Shown here: positions 10,713-23,579 of the stretch, piece by piece
Layout: every line of letters starts with the position of its first letter
How positions within the stretch are numbered: position 1 is the first letter of the stretch
Assembly (NCBI GenBank): GCA_018105865.1
Contig: CM030847.1
Coordinates: forward strand, 14,871,089 to 14,935,088
DNA: 64,000 nucleotides
Reading direction: 5' to 3'
From: Metaphire vulgaris
Lineage: Eukaryota; Annelida; Clitellata; Crassiclitellata; Megascolecidae
The notes under the pieces: generated by a model
Database searches by the model: none
What the model was told of the DNA's origin: nothing
What the model saw: the letters and a program-made list of their open reading frames with translations, nothing else
Made by a program: the position numbers and the translations under genes

Positions 10713-11525
10713 AATACCAGCACCTTTAAGTCAGTTACGAGTTTGGTTCGCCATATTGTCAGCCATTTTGCCGACGTCTTCCAGCTATACATACACTGAA
10801 AGACTGCTACTCTAGTCTTCCCCTTGGACTTCCATCCAGTGGCGTAGCGTGGGGGCAGGAGCGGTCGCCTCGGGCGCAAAATCCTGGGGGGGGGGGGGCA
10901 CGTAACATTTCAAATGAACAAAATAAAAAAACAATATATAATTAATTAATTAATCAAAAATAGGCTGACATGTGCTATTCTCAAAGAAGAATTGAAAGTA
11001 CTTTTTCGGAATCTATTATTGGTATTATTGGAATGTGGGAATACGACACGAGTAGTTTTTTTCTTGTCAAGACATTTTTGGCACAAGTTAGAGGCGCGAC
11101 CCCGCTTTTGTCCCGGGGGGCGGGGGGGCTCTGCTTTTGCTTTCCTCTCCCGTTGGATTTGCCGAGTTTGGCGACGGATTACCCTCTAGCGTATCAGGAA
11201 TTCATCGTTGAGTACTAAGGAGAGTTCCTTCTATTGCCTGGGCGGTCCTTCAACGCCCAGGTCTTCCGCTGTTCGTTGATTCGTCAACGTTGCAATTGTT
11301 CCTCTTGCTTTTTCTCGCGGATTCAACGCCGGATTACGCCAAGGCAGAGGACTTCGTATAGTGCGCCTCTATTCATTCGGACATTCGCCTGCTCACTTAT
11401 TTACGTACACAAATAATTCAACGCGGAGATCAGCGGTTAGTTGAAGCGACTCAAAGCGGAGAGTGTAACGTAGCATGAAATGGTTCACTGGAAAAAACTC
11501 GTTATACTGCTGGATAACAGCAATC
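10713..11525. other. no gene; one unpaired hAT-like end
   Basis: CAGTGGCGTAGCGTGGGGGC at 10838 resembles a hAT end but no partner end is seen. A hairpin CCTGGGCG/CGCCCAGG is present at 11239-11263. Confidence 0.4.
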
Positions 11526-11790
11526 CAGGGCCGTTTTCAGGCATAGGCATGGTAAGCACGTGCCTAGGGCCCCCGCGAAACAGGGGGCCCCGGCGGACCG
11601 CGGAAAAAGTTTTTACGGTGCTTCATTTTTTAAAAGTCTTACGGGCAAAGAAAAGGTGATCACCGCTTTCCAGAAAAAATTCCAACAAGAAATAAAGAGG
11701 TCATCACTGTGTTGTTTTTAGGTGTTTACAAAAACGTCGTCACTACTTTTTTTAAATGCCTAGAGCCCTGAAATTCTTAAAACGGCATTG
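11526..11790. mobile_element. hAT-type MITE (GGCCGTTTT family)
   Basis: Left end CAGGGCCGTTTTCAGGC; right end reads CTTAAAACGGCATTG. Flanking octamers CAGCAATC (11518-11525) and CAGTAATC (11791-11798) agree at 7 of 8. Confidence 0.65.
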
Positions 11791-11813
11791 CAGTAATCTG
11801 CATAGAAAGAGAA

Positions 11814-11900
11814 TCAAAGTAAGTAAGTAAGTAGGTAAGAAAAATCTCGTGAATTTCTATAGCGCTTTCGGGAACAGGTATCGTAGTTGTTGTCTACTCC
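11814..11900 (-). mobile_element. LINE 3' tail fragment
   Basis: On the minus strand AGCGCTATAGAAATTCACGA followed by repeated CTTA, matching the 3' tail of the LINE copy near 58660. Confidence 0.55.
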
Positions 11901-12143
11901 GAATCCTATGCGCTTAATCTGAAGTTGAAATATATCCATAGCCGAAGTTTAGCGGTCAGCCGGGCGAGGTCAATTCCAAAGATCAGTCAAGAGTGGGAGT
12001 GGAGAAGCAGCAGCAAGACAGACCATGAAAAGATGAAGAGACCAGAGAAAGTGCACTCATGCTCAATTGCTCATGCAGCAACTCACGAGTTCAGCACAAG
12101 ACGAATAGCTCCGGGCGATGTTAATATGGAACAAACTATTTAA

Positions 12144-12367
12144 CCCTTTCATGGGCCGTTAAGAAAAAATATGACCTTGTATTTATACTAGAATTGACGA
12201 AAATCCAGAATTACATCAGTCAAAATGTTCAACTAAAACCACACTTTCCAAAAGCATTTTCTGCGGTGAATTCAAATATTAATTTCTATGTGGGAATAAC
12301 GCATCCCAGCGCCCGTGTAGACCGTCAGCATTTGTGGGAAGTATAGCTACCAGTGCCCCTGAAAGGG
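12144..12367. mobile_element. piggyBac-like MITE
   Basis: Bounded by TTAA on both sides (12140-12143, 12368-12371). Ends are CCCTTTCATGGGC and GCCCCTGAAAGGG, i.e. inverted CCCTTTCA. TTAA duplication with CCC-starting ends is the piggyBac signature. 224 bp, non-coding. Confidence 0.7.
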
Positions 12368-12721
12368 TTAATAATCTAGAAGAAACAACGGCCTATATTA
12401 AATAGCTGCTTGAAACGGTAAAATGATAATGGCAATGGTAACGAAACTAACCTGCCAAAGGCGACATCATTAGAAACGAATTCGTCAGAACGAGCAAAAG
12501 TCCAATTTGACTTCTTCCGTTCCATTCCATGACGACTTAAGATCTTCCAAATGTTTACTTCAACCAATATAACTCTGAAGAATGATCACCAACTGGAAAA
12601 GAAATTACCATTTGAAAAATAACCCATAATTATGTATCAGCCACATATTCAATATCATCATGTATAATCATGTATATGTGTATATATCATATTCACTTCA
12701 AGGACCATAATAATTATGATT

Positions 12722-13169
12722 GATTTCTATTCTATTCTATCCCGGACAATTTATGCAGCGCAGTAGCATGGCTAACAGTCAAAAACAAGAGCGCTTTACA
12801 TCAACACGAACACGATAAGCTAAATAAGTGCGTCTTGAGGTTCTTAGAGAAAACTTCGTAGGAGGTGGCCTTGGTGACATATTCAGGGAGAGAGTTCCAG
12901 AGGTGCGGGTTCCGTCGACTGATGGATCTTTCGCCTAGCTTTGCAGTCTTGAGCGGAGGAGGGACATACAACAGTAATCGGGTACTGGAACGAAGTTGTC
13001 GGCGCTCATCCGACATCTGCGGGGTCCGTAGTAGAGCGGAAATATATTCCGGACATGCGGGATCATGGAGAGCCCGGTAGGTCACGCAACATCGCTTAGA
13101 AACAATGCGTTCCGGCACCCTGAGCCAATGGAGTTTGGATTTTACAATGTCGACACAGCAAACGGGAAA
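12722..13169 (-). mobile_element. L2/CR1-like LINE, C-terminal ORF and 3' tail
   Basis: Minus frame ends with HWLRVPERIV, YRALHDPACPEYISALL, then NPHLWNSLPEYV and FSKNLKTHLF, the standard C-terminal signature of L2/CR1-type ORF2. The 3' tail has GTAAAGCGCTCTTG and GCGCTGCATAAATTGTC, then a GAATA-type terminus. The 5' side is cut by the MITE that begins at 13170, so only the last ~125 codons remain. Confidence 0.8.
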
Positions 13170-13615
13170 GGGACTATCCTTAAATGGCGTCACGCACTTA
13201 GAGGGGGAGGGGGCTCAAACATTTGTGACGACGTGTGACGACGGGGTAGGGTGCGGGGTTTCCAGAAATGTGACGTCACATAATAATGTTTGTATTAATA
13301 CCGCAATGCTATGTTAAGGCAAAGTTGAACGTCTTTTACACTTATAATTCATTTTTAAAGAATTTGAATTTTTTCTGAATTTCGCTTCAACTATAATATT
13401 TATAATGAGTATTTGTTAAACGAATTCATTGCAATACCCGCTTCATTCAAGAAACAAGTGAATTGAAACATTAATTTTAACATTAAAAAGATGGGGGGGG
13501 GTTAACGCGTTGTACCGTCATTCTTTTAGGGGGTCTGACTTTTTGTGACGCCTTGTGACGAGGATGAGAGCCAAAAACCGCCCAAATCGCGTGACGTCAT
13601 TTATGGACGGCCCCC
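13170..13615. mobile_element. Harbinger-like MITE, family 1, copy 2
   Basis: Ends GGGACTATCCTTAAATGGCG and ATGGACGGCCCCC, flanked by AAA on both sides. Interior aligns along its length with copy 1 (5616-6111). Inserted at the 5' edge of the LINE fragment 12722-13169. Confidence 0.7.
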
Positions 13616-13618
13616 AAA

Positions 13619-14105
13619 GAAGACCCGTATTTTAGTTGTTTCAGTTTTAGTTGCAACCAACTTTCTGCAACAGGTCATCGTAGGAAGGTCTTTCAAACTG
13701 GTCTGTTCGTTCAGAAAAAGCAATTCATTCTTCTCTCTTCTGGTTTAGGAGTGTGAATCAATACCACATGTTAATTAGACAGATGGTATAGGCGGCCGTA
13801 GAGCAAAGAAGATGGCCAGCTGTGCGTATTGCCAATAATTACAGTCGCTACCAGAGAGACACTCTCTCTGCAATTCCAACAGAGCCTCGAGCAAGAAAGA
13901 CAGTTCCTTCATCAATGGTCCTCCTTGTGTAGGATCAAACTGCAGTAGGATTTACTGCCGAATAGTATTGCTGGGATGCATAATCGCCCGTTAGTATGTC
14001 AAGAAACACACACTGGGCTGACTGAAAGTGTCATTTACTCTACAGACAACGGCTGATCAGTGGAAGGGTCGCCATCTCCCCCCCACTGATTCCAACTCCC
14101 TGATT
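13619..14105. other. no gene seen
   Basis: No supported ORF or repeat end. Confidence 0.4.
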
Positions 14106-14380
14106 CAGAGATGTCCATGGGTTGGATTAACCCATGGGTTGGGTTGGATTGGGTTAAATTGGGCTAGTTGGGTCAGACTTTTCCATATTAATGGTGGGTT
14201 GGGTCAGAAAATAAGTCATGGTTTAAGAAAATATAATGTATTAGAGTTGGTTGGGTTGGGTTGTGTTGGGTCAAGTAAACCTATTATCGGCATGGGTTGG
14301 GCTGGGGTGGGTTGGAAATTTGATGGGTTGGGTTGGATTGGGTTATAAAAAATGGACCCATGAACAATTGAACATCTCTG
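14106..14380. mobile_element. hAT-like MITE with GGGTTGGATT subterminal repeats
   Basis: Starts CAGAGATGTCCATGGGTT and ends ATGGACCCATG...GAACATCTCTG. Both inner flanks carry degenerate GGGTTGGATT repeats. Flank octamers match weakly. Confidence 0.6.
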
Positions 14381-14383
14381 CCG

Positions 14384-14713
14384 CGAATGGGTGAGAACGG
14401 GGTAAAGTCAGAATCCAGAGAATTTTGGATTTCATATTTCAGGGTCTTCTTATACTCTGAAATCCACTGAAATTAGATAAAACAACAACTTACAGTACAA
14501 CCAAGCATTGTAACTTTAATTGCAAAGCAGATTAACTTTGAGAAAGTATTCAAATTTGTTATTAGTCTTGAAATTTAGATGAGCGTTCTACTTTATTAAG
14601 TACCATTGATTAAGAACTAAACATTATTTCATTTATACATTTCTATAATAATCTCGATTTTTATTGTTTGCACTTAAATCTATATCGTGGGTGATTTTCC
14701 TTTTTTGCATGAC
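14384..14713. other. no gene seen
   Basis: AT-rich, nothing recognised. Confidence 0.4.
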
Positions 14714-14716
14714 TAA

Positions 14717-15215
14717 GGGACCTCCATAAATGACGTCACGCGATACTGGCAGTTTTTGACTCCTTCCCCCCTCGTCACAAGTCGTCACAAAAAGTCAGAC
14801 CCCCTAAAAGAATGACGTCACAACGCGTTAACCCCCCATCTTTTTAATGTCAAAATTAATGTTTCAATTCACTTATTTCTTGAATGAAGCGGGTATTGCA
14901 ATGAATTCGTTTAACAAATACTCATTATAATTATCATAGTTCAAGCAAAATTCAGAAACTTTTTCAAATTCTTTTTTAAAAATGATTTATAAGTGCAAAA
15001 TACGTTCAGCTTTGTGGTAACATAGAATTGCAATATTAATAACAATATTTAGTATTATGTGACGTCACATTTCTGGAAACTCCGATCCCCTCTCCCCGTC
15101 GTCACACCTCGTCACAAATGTTTGAACCCTCTTCCCCAAAAGTGCGTGACGTCATCTATGGATGGCCCCTAAACAGTAGTACTGAAACTCTATTGAGAGT
15201 AAAATTCGTCGTGTC
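14717..15215. mobile_element. Harbinger-like MITE, family 1, copy 3
   Basis: Inverse orientation to copy 1. Left end TAA then GGGACCTCCATAAATGACG. The right part includes the inner terminus GATGGCCCC and then the sequence TTCGTCGTGTC shared with copy 1, after which similarity stops, so the outer right end is lost. Confidence 0.7.
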
Positions 15216-15399
15216 GGTTTGTCATGTCAATTTTTGAAATGCTCAAGCTTTTTATCTGCCATAATGTAATATTTTATATGAAATAATTTGAAATTTGAAG
15301 CAAGTATCTGCCCTAATCAACAAAAGCAAAATTAAAGCCATCGCAAACAATGGAAAGAGAACAAAAACCACTGGCACACGCAGCCAAATTCGTTTATTT

Positions 15400-15526
15400 T
15401 GGAACAATCATCATCATCACCACCATCGTCGTCACCATCATTATCTTTATCATAATCAGCATCATCGTTTCTGGGTAAAAGGTTTTTGAGTATACTGAAC
15501 ACAAAAACAAGTCATAAGCTAGGACA

Positions 15527-15557
<31 letters not shown>

Positions 15558-16230
15558 TAATTCTAATAGCATTGCTTTCTCTGTTCAAATATTCATAGTC
15601 CATCGCCCATATTGTAAAAGAACGACAGTGTAGACTGTAGAGGGAGAGAGAGGGAGAGAGAGAAAAAAATAAAGAGGCTCGACTGACCGCTTAAAAGTGA
15701 CAAGTGAAACACATAACACACACACACACGCACACTCACACACAAACGGCCCTTCCCCCAAACACACACACATTCATATAGCGCCGTACGCGTTAGGTAA
15801 TGAGACAACAAGTGGAGATTATGCGACCAGAGGAGGAGGAGGAGGAGGAGGAGGAGGAGGAGGAGGAGGAGGAGGAGGAGGAGGAGGGGAAGGCCGATCA
15901 ATGGCGGCGGCGAAATGAGACGACGGAGGATCGCATCGACTCTCAACGTCCTCACAACGCAGAAGACAAACGGCCGTTCTAAGGGACAAAAGTCCAGAAG
16001 CGAAAAAGGCACGCAAACAGCAGACGATAAGTAGGTGTTCTGGACACAGACTGACTGCTATCAACTCCTTCTTCTTCTTCTCCTCCTCCTCCTCTTCCTC
16101 CATCTCCTCCTCCTCCTTCTTCTTCTTCTCTCCGTCAGGCCGCGGCTGGTCAAATTCTTCCGGTCAGCGCTCTGTTCGCCGTTCTCTGATCGATATATAA
16201 TTAGAGAACTCCGAGAATGACGGACAAAAC

Positions 16231-16285
<55 letters not shown>

Positions 16286-16670
16286 ACCCACCACCCACCG
16301 CCGTCCGTCACGGACCAACGTCGTCGTCGTCGTCGTGACAATCCGTGTCACGCGTCATGTACATCATCCGTGCCGCGGTGTACTGTACTTAACGACCTCC
16401 CCTTTTGCGGGCGATTATTTCGTCATCTGCAGGACGAATGAAAGAGAGTAATTTCGCAATGAAAGGGGCAGCAGTCGTCGGATCCAGGGAGAAATTAGAC
16501 CCCCACCCACCCACCCACCCACCCGCCTAAGACTAGCCACAGATCTAAGGTCCTTGTATCGCGCAGCTGCGCAGAATGAGTCTCTCCGCGTAGGGAGGAG
16601 GAGTAGGAGGAGTAGGAGGAGGAGGAGGAGGGGCTGCAGGTGGCGCCGAGAATGTATAGACAACGGTTCT
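15400..16670. repeat. cluster of microsatellites
   Basis: (ATC/CAT)n about 15403-15440, (GACA)n 15527-15556, (CA)n 15714-15740, (GGA)n 15829-15887, (TTC/TCC)n 16066-16130, (CT)n 16237-16282, (CCCA)n 16499-16524 and (GGA)n 16590-16632. Intervening GC-rich sequence has no supported exon. Confidence 0.85.
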
Positions 16671-16852
16671 TTGTTTCTAGTTAGGCAGCGTCAAGCGTAG
16701 TTAGTACTTGGATGGGTGATCGATACCAATGCATGTTATTTGCTAAGACAATTATTAATAATATAATTTCTATGTTGGTTTACATTGCGTTACCCAAGAA
16801 TGGAAGAGATTAAATACGTTTTAAAGACAGTCATGGAATTTTTAAAATGTAA

Positions 16853-16912
<60 letters not shown>

Positions 16913-17519
16913 CCAAGGTCGACTAAACATCGGCTAAACATCGGGAAGTGGGGGTTGATGCAGATTAGTGCAGACTGCATATAAAGACCATCAATTTTCT
17001 CTAAGATCATTCATTTTCCCCTATCGCCACTATATAATGTGAGGTATTTAGAGTGAAGAAAATTTCGAAAATCAGTCAAATCTCAGAAATATGCGAAATT
17101 ACTCTATTTTGATTTTGAAATGACCAAAGTGACGGAGGCTGTCGGATGCTTGCTTTGCTGCGATCGGTGGACCGACTAAACGTTATAGGCTACGGATGTC
17201 TTCAAAGAATGCAGAATATACTGTATCATAGATATATTTATTTTTATATATAATACTGATTTTGGGGTATATATAACGATATACCACCACCCCCGTCGCT
17301 ACTCCCCTGATACTATACATCCAAGAGTCAAGTTGAGTAGGAAATACAAACAGAGAGCAATCAAGCTTAATACAGTACTAACTGTACTAAAAGCTTAAAT
17401 CTCACTTCTCTTCAACAGCTCCGAACCTTCATTCTGATGAGGTATTTACTCTGTGTCTTCCAAGCAAAATGCACGCAATTTGTAGAGTATTTATCTGTAG
17501 AATTCCTAGAAACCCGTTA
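16671..17519. other. no gene; (TA)n and a half MITE
   Basis: (TA)n at 16857-16910. GATATACCACCACCCCCG and CTACTCCCCTG at 17279-17311 resemble the right end of the CAGGGGCGTAGC hAT family, with no left end. Confidence 0.45.
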
Positions 17520-18046
17520 TTCGCAACTTTCGTCAAAATATGCCACTGAGCATTTGCAGGCAGGTCCATCGAGGTACCCCTGAACCCCACCCCCACCCCC
17601 ACTTTCACTCTCCCCCAGTGCCACCAATAATTAATAGTTGCCGGAATAGGCCATTAGCGGTGGCGTACACAGAATCAAGGCACTCCAAACGGCATTACCT
17701 GCAGCAGCACCACCTTACCTATACGGAATTCCCAGGGGCCACCGCGGCACAAATAGCAGCGTTCGCTTACCGAGATTCCCACGGGCCATCGACGAGGCCA
17801 GAGGCGCCCTGTCCAACGGCCAGCCGTGTTGTCGAAACCGTCGTTCTGGAACATGTTCTGAATTACTACGACGGGTCGTCCCCGCGTCTGGCAATGGTCG
17901 TGTGCCAGTCGACAGCAGCGGCCGTGTCGTCTACCGAATGCCACCGCCGTCGTCGCCGTCGGGCGCATCGATGGACGGCGGCGGTTAAGCAGGGCCGCGG
18001 CGAACGTCTCTCTCCCTCTCTTTCGCCGATCTGCCTCCTCGTCCGC

Positions 18047-18115
<69 letters not shown>
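17520..18115. other. GC-rich stretch with (CCG)n
   Basis: High CpG density, ending in about 21 CCG units at 18052-18114. A 269-codon plus frame covers it, but the composition and the triplet array explain its length. It could be a promoter or 5' UTR region; no transcript evidence is visible. Confidence 0.5.
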
Positions 18116-20036
18116 ATTGTCCGTATTCTATATTGGGTGCGTCGTCGCCAGTGCTGGCTTTTTTCCCACCAGATCTGGTTTTCTTCGGCCTCGTCTGATT
18201 ATTTGTGGGTTTTTTTGCGGATTCTGGTTTTTAAAAAAAGCGAAGCTCTTGAAAAACTTGAAAATGCATCATTAGTTATTCTACGATTCTACGCAATCTT
18301 TGTCATTTCAATTTCAAGTTCGAGCATTTGGAGAAGTTGGAAGCAGTGATTTCGCCATTTCGGTCTCTTCTGATTATCACAAAGTTCTCACTGGTCGTCG
18401 TCGGTTGAAACCTAAGGACGGTTTTGCCAACACCGTAAATAGACGCTCAGCGCCAACACTGTATCGAATCCAATGACAAGACGACGACGAAGATTTCGTA
18501 ACTTCCGTCTGCCTCTTTAGTTTCGTTCGACGACGAAGAGAAGAAAAAGGCGAAAAATTTTTTTTTCCTCGCTAATAACAAATAACGGTTTACGTCTCGA
18601 CTCCACATTCTGAGATCGTACGTCTGACCAAGAGGAGTGTCGGATAATTAAACGTTTGAAATTCAAAATAATCACGTGTGACCCTTATTATAGCGCCAAT
18701 AGAGAAACTAGAAGTGTATATGAGCACATTATAGATGTCCGTGAAGAAAAACATAGACCTACAATTCCAAACTCTATCACATTTTCGTTGGTCAATTAAT
18801 TCTCACCCAGAAACAACCCCTCCCCCCGCATCAACAGCCCGGCCATCCCAATCCACAAGCGACTGTCAAGTCTTAAATGTCTCTGCTGCAAATAAGCCAA
18901 ACGCCACTTGCATATCCTCCAAACTCATTCCTCAAATTCAGAGACCCGAATTCTGCCTTCACCTTTGTTCCTTTGACAACACTGTATATGCGTAAACTTC
19001 TATTGGGCCTCTAGATTCTAGCCTCCCCCCAACCCATGGGCGCCCACAGACAGTTTTCCAGGATGGGCAAAACACAATGGTCACGGTTTTGCCACATGAA
19101 TTTTTCCAGGATGGGCAAAACACATTTTAACACAATGGTCGCGGTTAATATTTTAGAAGGTTTTCAGATTTCAATGTGAGATATTGATATATGCATTTTC
19201 CAGGAGAGGGGCAAGTGCCCCCTCTTGCCATAATGTGCGGACGCCCATGCCCCACCCTACTTTTTGACAGACTACCATAGGGAAGGGGAAGGTGTATGGT
19301 TTTGGACCCTCACTTTTCGTCCGAGTTTACGCCAATGGACTGCACTATATATTTTCGTTTGTTTGCAAGTGCTGCCCGTGTGCTGACAGTATAGTCATAC
19401 GTTCCCATCACACCACGCGTCCAGCACAGCACCATGACTCATGGCCAGGCCGTTGGAGTGGAGGGTCCCGGGAACGTGTAAAAGACCCAGCAACCGTCTT
19501 CGCGTCAAATGCTAATGCAGAATAATGCATATTTAAAGCGTTTTCCCGGGCTGCTCCGTTACAACTCTCGACGGGATTGCCCGCCTGCGTTCAATGCTTT
19601 CATACAACAATAGCGGAAATAATGGGAATTTATATGTTCTCTGTGTAGGCTGCTATACTGTATTTCACGGGCACCTCTACTGTATAGGTAATATTATCAA
19701 TGTTAATCGTGTTCCTGAGTCAATTCCGCGTCTGTAAAGAATGAACATTAATATGGTCTGCTTCCACTTTGATGACGACGACGAAGACGACGACGTTGTT
19801 GTTGTTGTTGACGACGACGACGACGACGATGATGATGATGATGATGAATTATCTGTCGTAAGGTAGTTCCAATTGGCTTCAACCCACCCGGAAAGGAGAT
19901 CAGTGAGATGGTTTCCCGTTGCCTACTTGTGCACTATGGGATCAAGGATGTGAAGAGCTATGTACAATTGTACACTGTATTTGCATTTGGCAATATAGCT
20001 TTCACATGTGAACGTGACAGATTTGTATGTTCGGTG
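18116..20036. other. no gene supported
   Basis: Contains a GACGAC/GATGAT run at 19770-19845 and two copies of TTTTCCAGGATGGGCAAAAC at 19054 and 19105. No exon with credible splice sites recognised. Confidence 0.4.
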
Positions 20037-20416
20037 ACATTTGATTACGCGACAGTTAATCACGCGACAGTTAATTACCTAAACACTTAATCACGCGACA
20101 GTTAATCACATTACAAGCAATCAAATGACAGACAGTTAATATCGCACGTTTAATCACGTGAACATTTAGCAGAAAATAAAATCACCAGAACACTAACAAC
20201 ACAGTATATTTGTTTACTGAAAACACAACAAACACAATAAATTTAGTTACTGATTAAAAACACTAGAAAACCAAGCACAGAAAACACTATATCGGTTTAA
20301 ACATTTTATTCCATTATTTGTTTTTGAAATGAAATAAACATATTATATTAATGGTATAATAGCAGCATTAGCAGGACCGCCAAACATAGGGAAATAACTG
20401 TCGCGTGACTAAATTC
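20037..20416. mobile_element. TIR element with CGCGACAGTTAAT subterminal repeats
   Basis: Left side has several copies of ATTACGCGACAGTTAATCAC; the right end carries the inverted form AACTGTCGCGTGACTAAATT. The interior is AT-rich and non-coding. Superfamily not assigned. Confidence 0.5.
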
Positions 20417-20762
20417 CGTATACACTGATTTTGACACTTGTATTCAAAACAATTCATCTGGAGTTACGATTGCCATCCAGTGCTCCTCGAAGGTTCGCAA
20501 TCGTCGCCTGAATTCCATATTTACAGCAGAACGAGTTAGCGAAATGCAGGGTTTACATCAGAATGCGCACTAGTTATGTGCGCACCTGGGAATTTGCGCG
20601 CTAGTACTTTGCGCACCAGTACATTGCGCACCCATTTTTGAGCACCTGTACTATGCTACGTCGTCGATGTAAAAATAATTTTAATTATAACATTTAGTTG
20701 AATTTGTCAAACAAGATTGTGGGCAACTTCCAGTGTGGTACTTGAAGGAAAGGTGTCACTGG

Positions 20763-20958
20763 CAGAGGAATACAACGGTGGGTATATCGGTATATATACC
20801 CCCAAAATCAATATGTATATAATACAGTATATATATAGCATACATATATAGCATATATTATACATAATATATATAATATGTATATATTATATATAATATA
20901 TAACAATACATACCCTCCACATTTATACCCCCAAATCAAATTCCTGCCTACGCCCCTG
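20763..20958. mobile_element. hAT-type MITE, CAGGGGCGTAGC family, copy 2
   Basis: Right end CCTGCCTACGCCCCTG, left end degenerate (CAGAGGAATACAACGG). Flanks GTCACTGG (20755-20762) and GCCACTGG (20959-20966) agree at 7 of 8. The interior is expanded by TATA-rich sequence. Confidence 0.7.
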
Positions 20959-21012
20959 GCCACTGGTCACTGATTATCGACTGTCCACTCTATAGTTAGC
21001 AATATGGAGGTT

Positions 21013-21014
<2 letters not shown>

Positions 21015-21109
<95 letters not shown>

Positions 21110-21128
21110 CATCATCATCATCACCATC
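21015..21128. repeat. (TTA)n microsatellite
   Basis: About 32 units followed by ATC units to 21128. Confidence 0.95.
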
Positions 21129-21338
21129 ATCATATAAGAATTCTGATCTACAGTTTACTTGTAGTATATGCATAGGAACCCCGGTAGCGCCATCCTATAT
21201 AATGACATCGATTCAAGAGTGATGTCCTAATCACCGTGAATTCCACGCTATACTAAATATCGACATCTATCATTGTGGTCGATGCGAGCTGCTCTCTCTT
21301 TGCACGGGCAAAAGGACGATGATCTGACCAAAAGCTAC

Positions 21339-21399
<61 letters not shown>

Positions 21400-22219
21400 T
21401 TAACGACGGACGCTTCACAGGTAATTTCCGTGCGATGTCCTTTCTCGACCGATTTACGATCGCAGGAGGTCCGGCGTTGATTTCAAAGCCGCTCGGCACA
21501 AAAGACGCCGCGGCGACCGACCCCAGCCATCGGCTTCCATTATACGCTGCAAAGGAACCTTCAGCGGCGGGGCTGAAGACCTTCTAAGCCGAATGGATGC
21601 GGTATATATATATATATACGGAGAAGGTCTTTATTTTCCAACCAAGTAACTCAATACAGACGATAATACACTTCGATACATTTCGATACATTTCGATACA
21701 TTTCGGCTGCGTCTGCGTTTGGATATACGCAAGACGCCATTGAACAGTATACGCGGAGAGTCACTCAGCAGGCTGAAGGAAGTGTCTGTCGTAAATAAGA
21801 TTACGGAAGAATTGACCATAAAACAAAGCAGTTTCAACAATCGGATGATGCTGATGTCCCTTGCGCCTTCGTCGTCGGCGACGGCGGCGACGGCGGCGAC
21901 GGCGACGGCAGGACCCCCCAGCCGTCTTCTCTCGTCGGCGGCGCCTGCTTAAGGACGCCGCGAAGAAGAAGAGACGAGTCGGGCGGACGGACGGACGGGC
22001 GTCGTGTGTTCATGCTCTATGAAATTACATTCGAAGGCGCTCGGTCACTCGGGCGCACAAGAGAAATGTCAGGACCGACGACGGAATAGGATGCACCCGG
22101 ACTAATCAACATTCTGTCCGCAGAACCTTTCGGGAGTTCTTTCGATATTAAGAGGACTCGGCATCCTGTGTTGCCGAGTAATCTCGAGTCCTGCTATATA
22201 TATGCAACTACCGCAGTCG

Positions 22220-22260
<41 letters not shown>

Positions 22261-22458
22261 CATTTATGTGTATATGTATATACGTACACAGTGGATCTTC
22301 GTTATAACGTACTTAGCGGGTCTGTACAATTTAGTACGTACAGTGTAGTACGCTTTTCCCAATACAGTAACATCCAGTACGGTAATGCATCAAATGGGAC
22401 AGTGCATTGCGGTATGCTATAACCGAACATGCGTTATAATCGAGTCCATTATACTGAA

Positions 22459-22551
<93 letters not shown>

Positions 22552-22604
22552 GTGGTGGAACTTTTTCTCATAACACCTTCGAGAATGAAGTATACAGAGG
22601 GCAT

Positions 22605-22649
<45 letters not shown>

Positions 22650-22803
22650 TATACGTATACGAAGTATTTTGGGCAACGCGTCACAAATTTTGCATGCATT
22701 AAGAGACTTGTGATGCATCAGCGATATACATATAAATACGCCAGGTTTTAATAAATCCAAAGTCATGAAACTTTCAACGGTAGTGAATTAGCTGTTTTCT
22801 ATA
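21129..22803. other. no gene supported; (TA)n and (GT)n arrays
   Basis: (TA)n at 21340-21393, 22222-22256, 22461-22506 and 22607-22645, with (GT)n at 22516-22545. Three TTTCGATACA units lie at 21672-21702. CAGTGGATCTTCGTTATAAC (22289) and CGTTATAATCGAG (22431-22443) form inverted ends resembling a pogo/Tigger-like MITE. GC-rich 21850-22150 holds no supported exon. Confidence 0.45.
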
Positions 22804-23571
22804 CAGGGTGTCTACGAAAAAAATCCCTGGCAGGAAAACTTTGATTTCTTAAAAGTTCCTAAATATATTTCTATCTAAATTTTCATACTTCTACAACACA
22901 TATTTGCCCACCTTTCTGTCAATTTTCATCTCATTTGCATGTAAGATGACCATTTTGTGAGATATCAAAGTCAAACTTCGATTTTTACTACTCAGTCGCA
23001 GCATGACAGGCCTACATATCTATAGCTTCACATAAATTAGGCTTCGTGTCAATTTTGGTGGTATTAGTAGTAGCAGTTGCTGTTGTTGTTCCAGTAGTAG
23101 TAGTAAAGTTTAAATCGAATGCAATTTGGTAAACATGTTTTTAAACTCACCGAATTCGACATAACAATAAAAGTTTGATTTGAACTTTCAAAATGGGTAA
23201 AATATCGAATGAAGATATAAGATGCGAATTCAGACATTGCGGGAGCTTGGCTTTGGATACCAAACAATTTTTGCAATTAAGGTTAGGGTTAGGGTTAGGG
23301 TTTGCAATTATGTCCGATAACCATCTTGAACAATTGCGGTTTAAGCTGAAATTTCTAGACAATCAATAAAATTTTGTCTGTTGATTCGTAAAAATCTAAT
23401 TTTGACTTTGATATCTCACAAAATGGCCACCTTACATGCAAATGAGATGAAAATTGGCAGAAAGGTGGGAAAATATGTGCTGCACAAGTGTAGCAATTTT
23501 GATAGAAATAAATTTAGGAACTTTTAAGAAATCAAAGTTTTCCTGCTGGGTTTTTTTTCGTAGACACCCTG
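22804..23571. mobile_element. Tc1/mariner-type element, non-autonomous
   Basis: Ends CAGGGTGTCTACGAAAAAAA and ...TTCGTAGACACCCTG, flanked by TA (22802-22803 and 23572-23573). Inverted repeats extend roughly 170 bp, including ATGCAAATGAGATGAAAATT on both sides. A TA duplication is the Tc1/mariner signature. The core holds no transposase. Confidence 0.75.
23281..23300. repeat. interstitial telomere-type repeat
   Basis: About three and a half units of GGTTAG(G), placed in the core of the mariner-type element. Confidence 0.7.
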
Positions 23572-23579
23572 TAGAGTAG

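Noticed and set aside
10838..11110. Complete hAT element beginning CAGTGGCGTAGCGTGGGGGC
   Set aside because: No matching right end or target duplication found.
17540..18349. 269-residue plus-strand frame
   Set aside because: Length comes from GC-rich sequence and a CCG array; no domain, splice sites or conserved motif.
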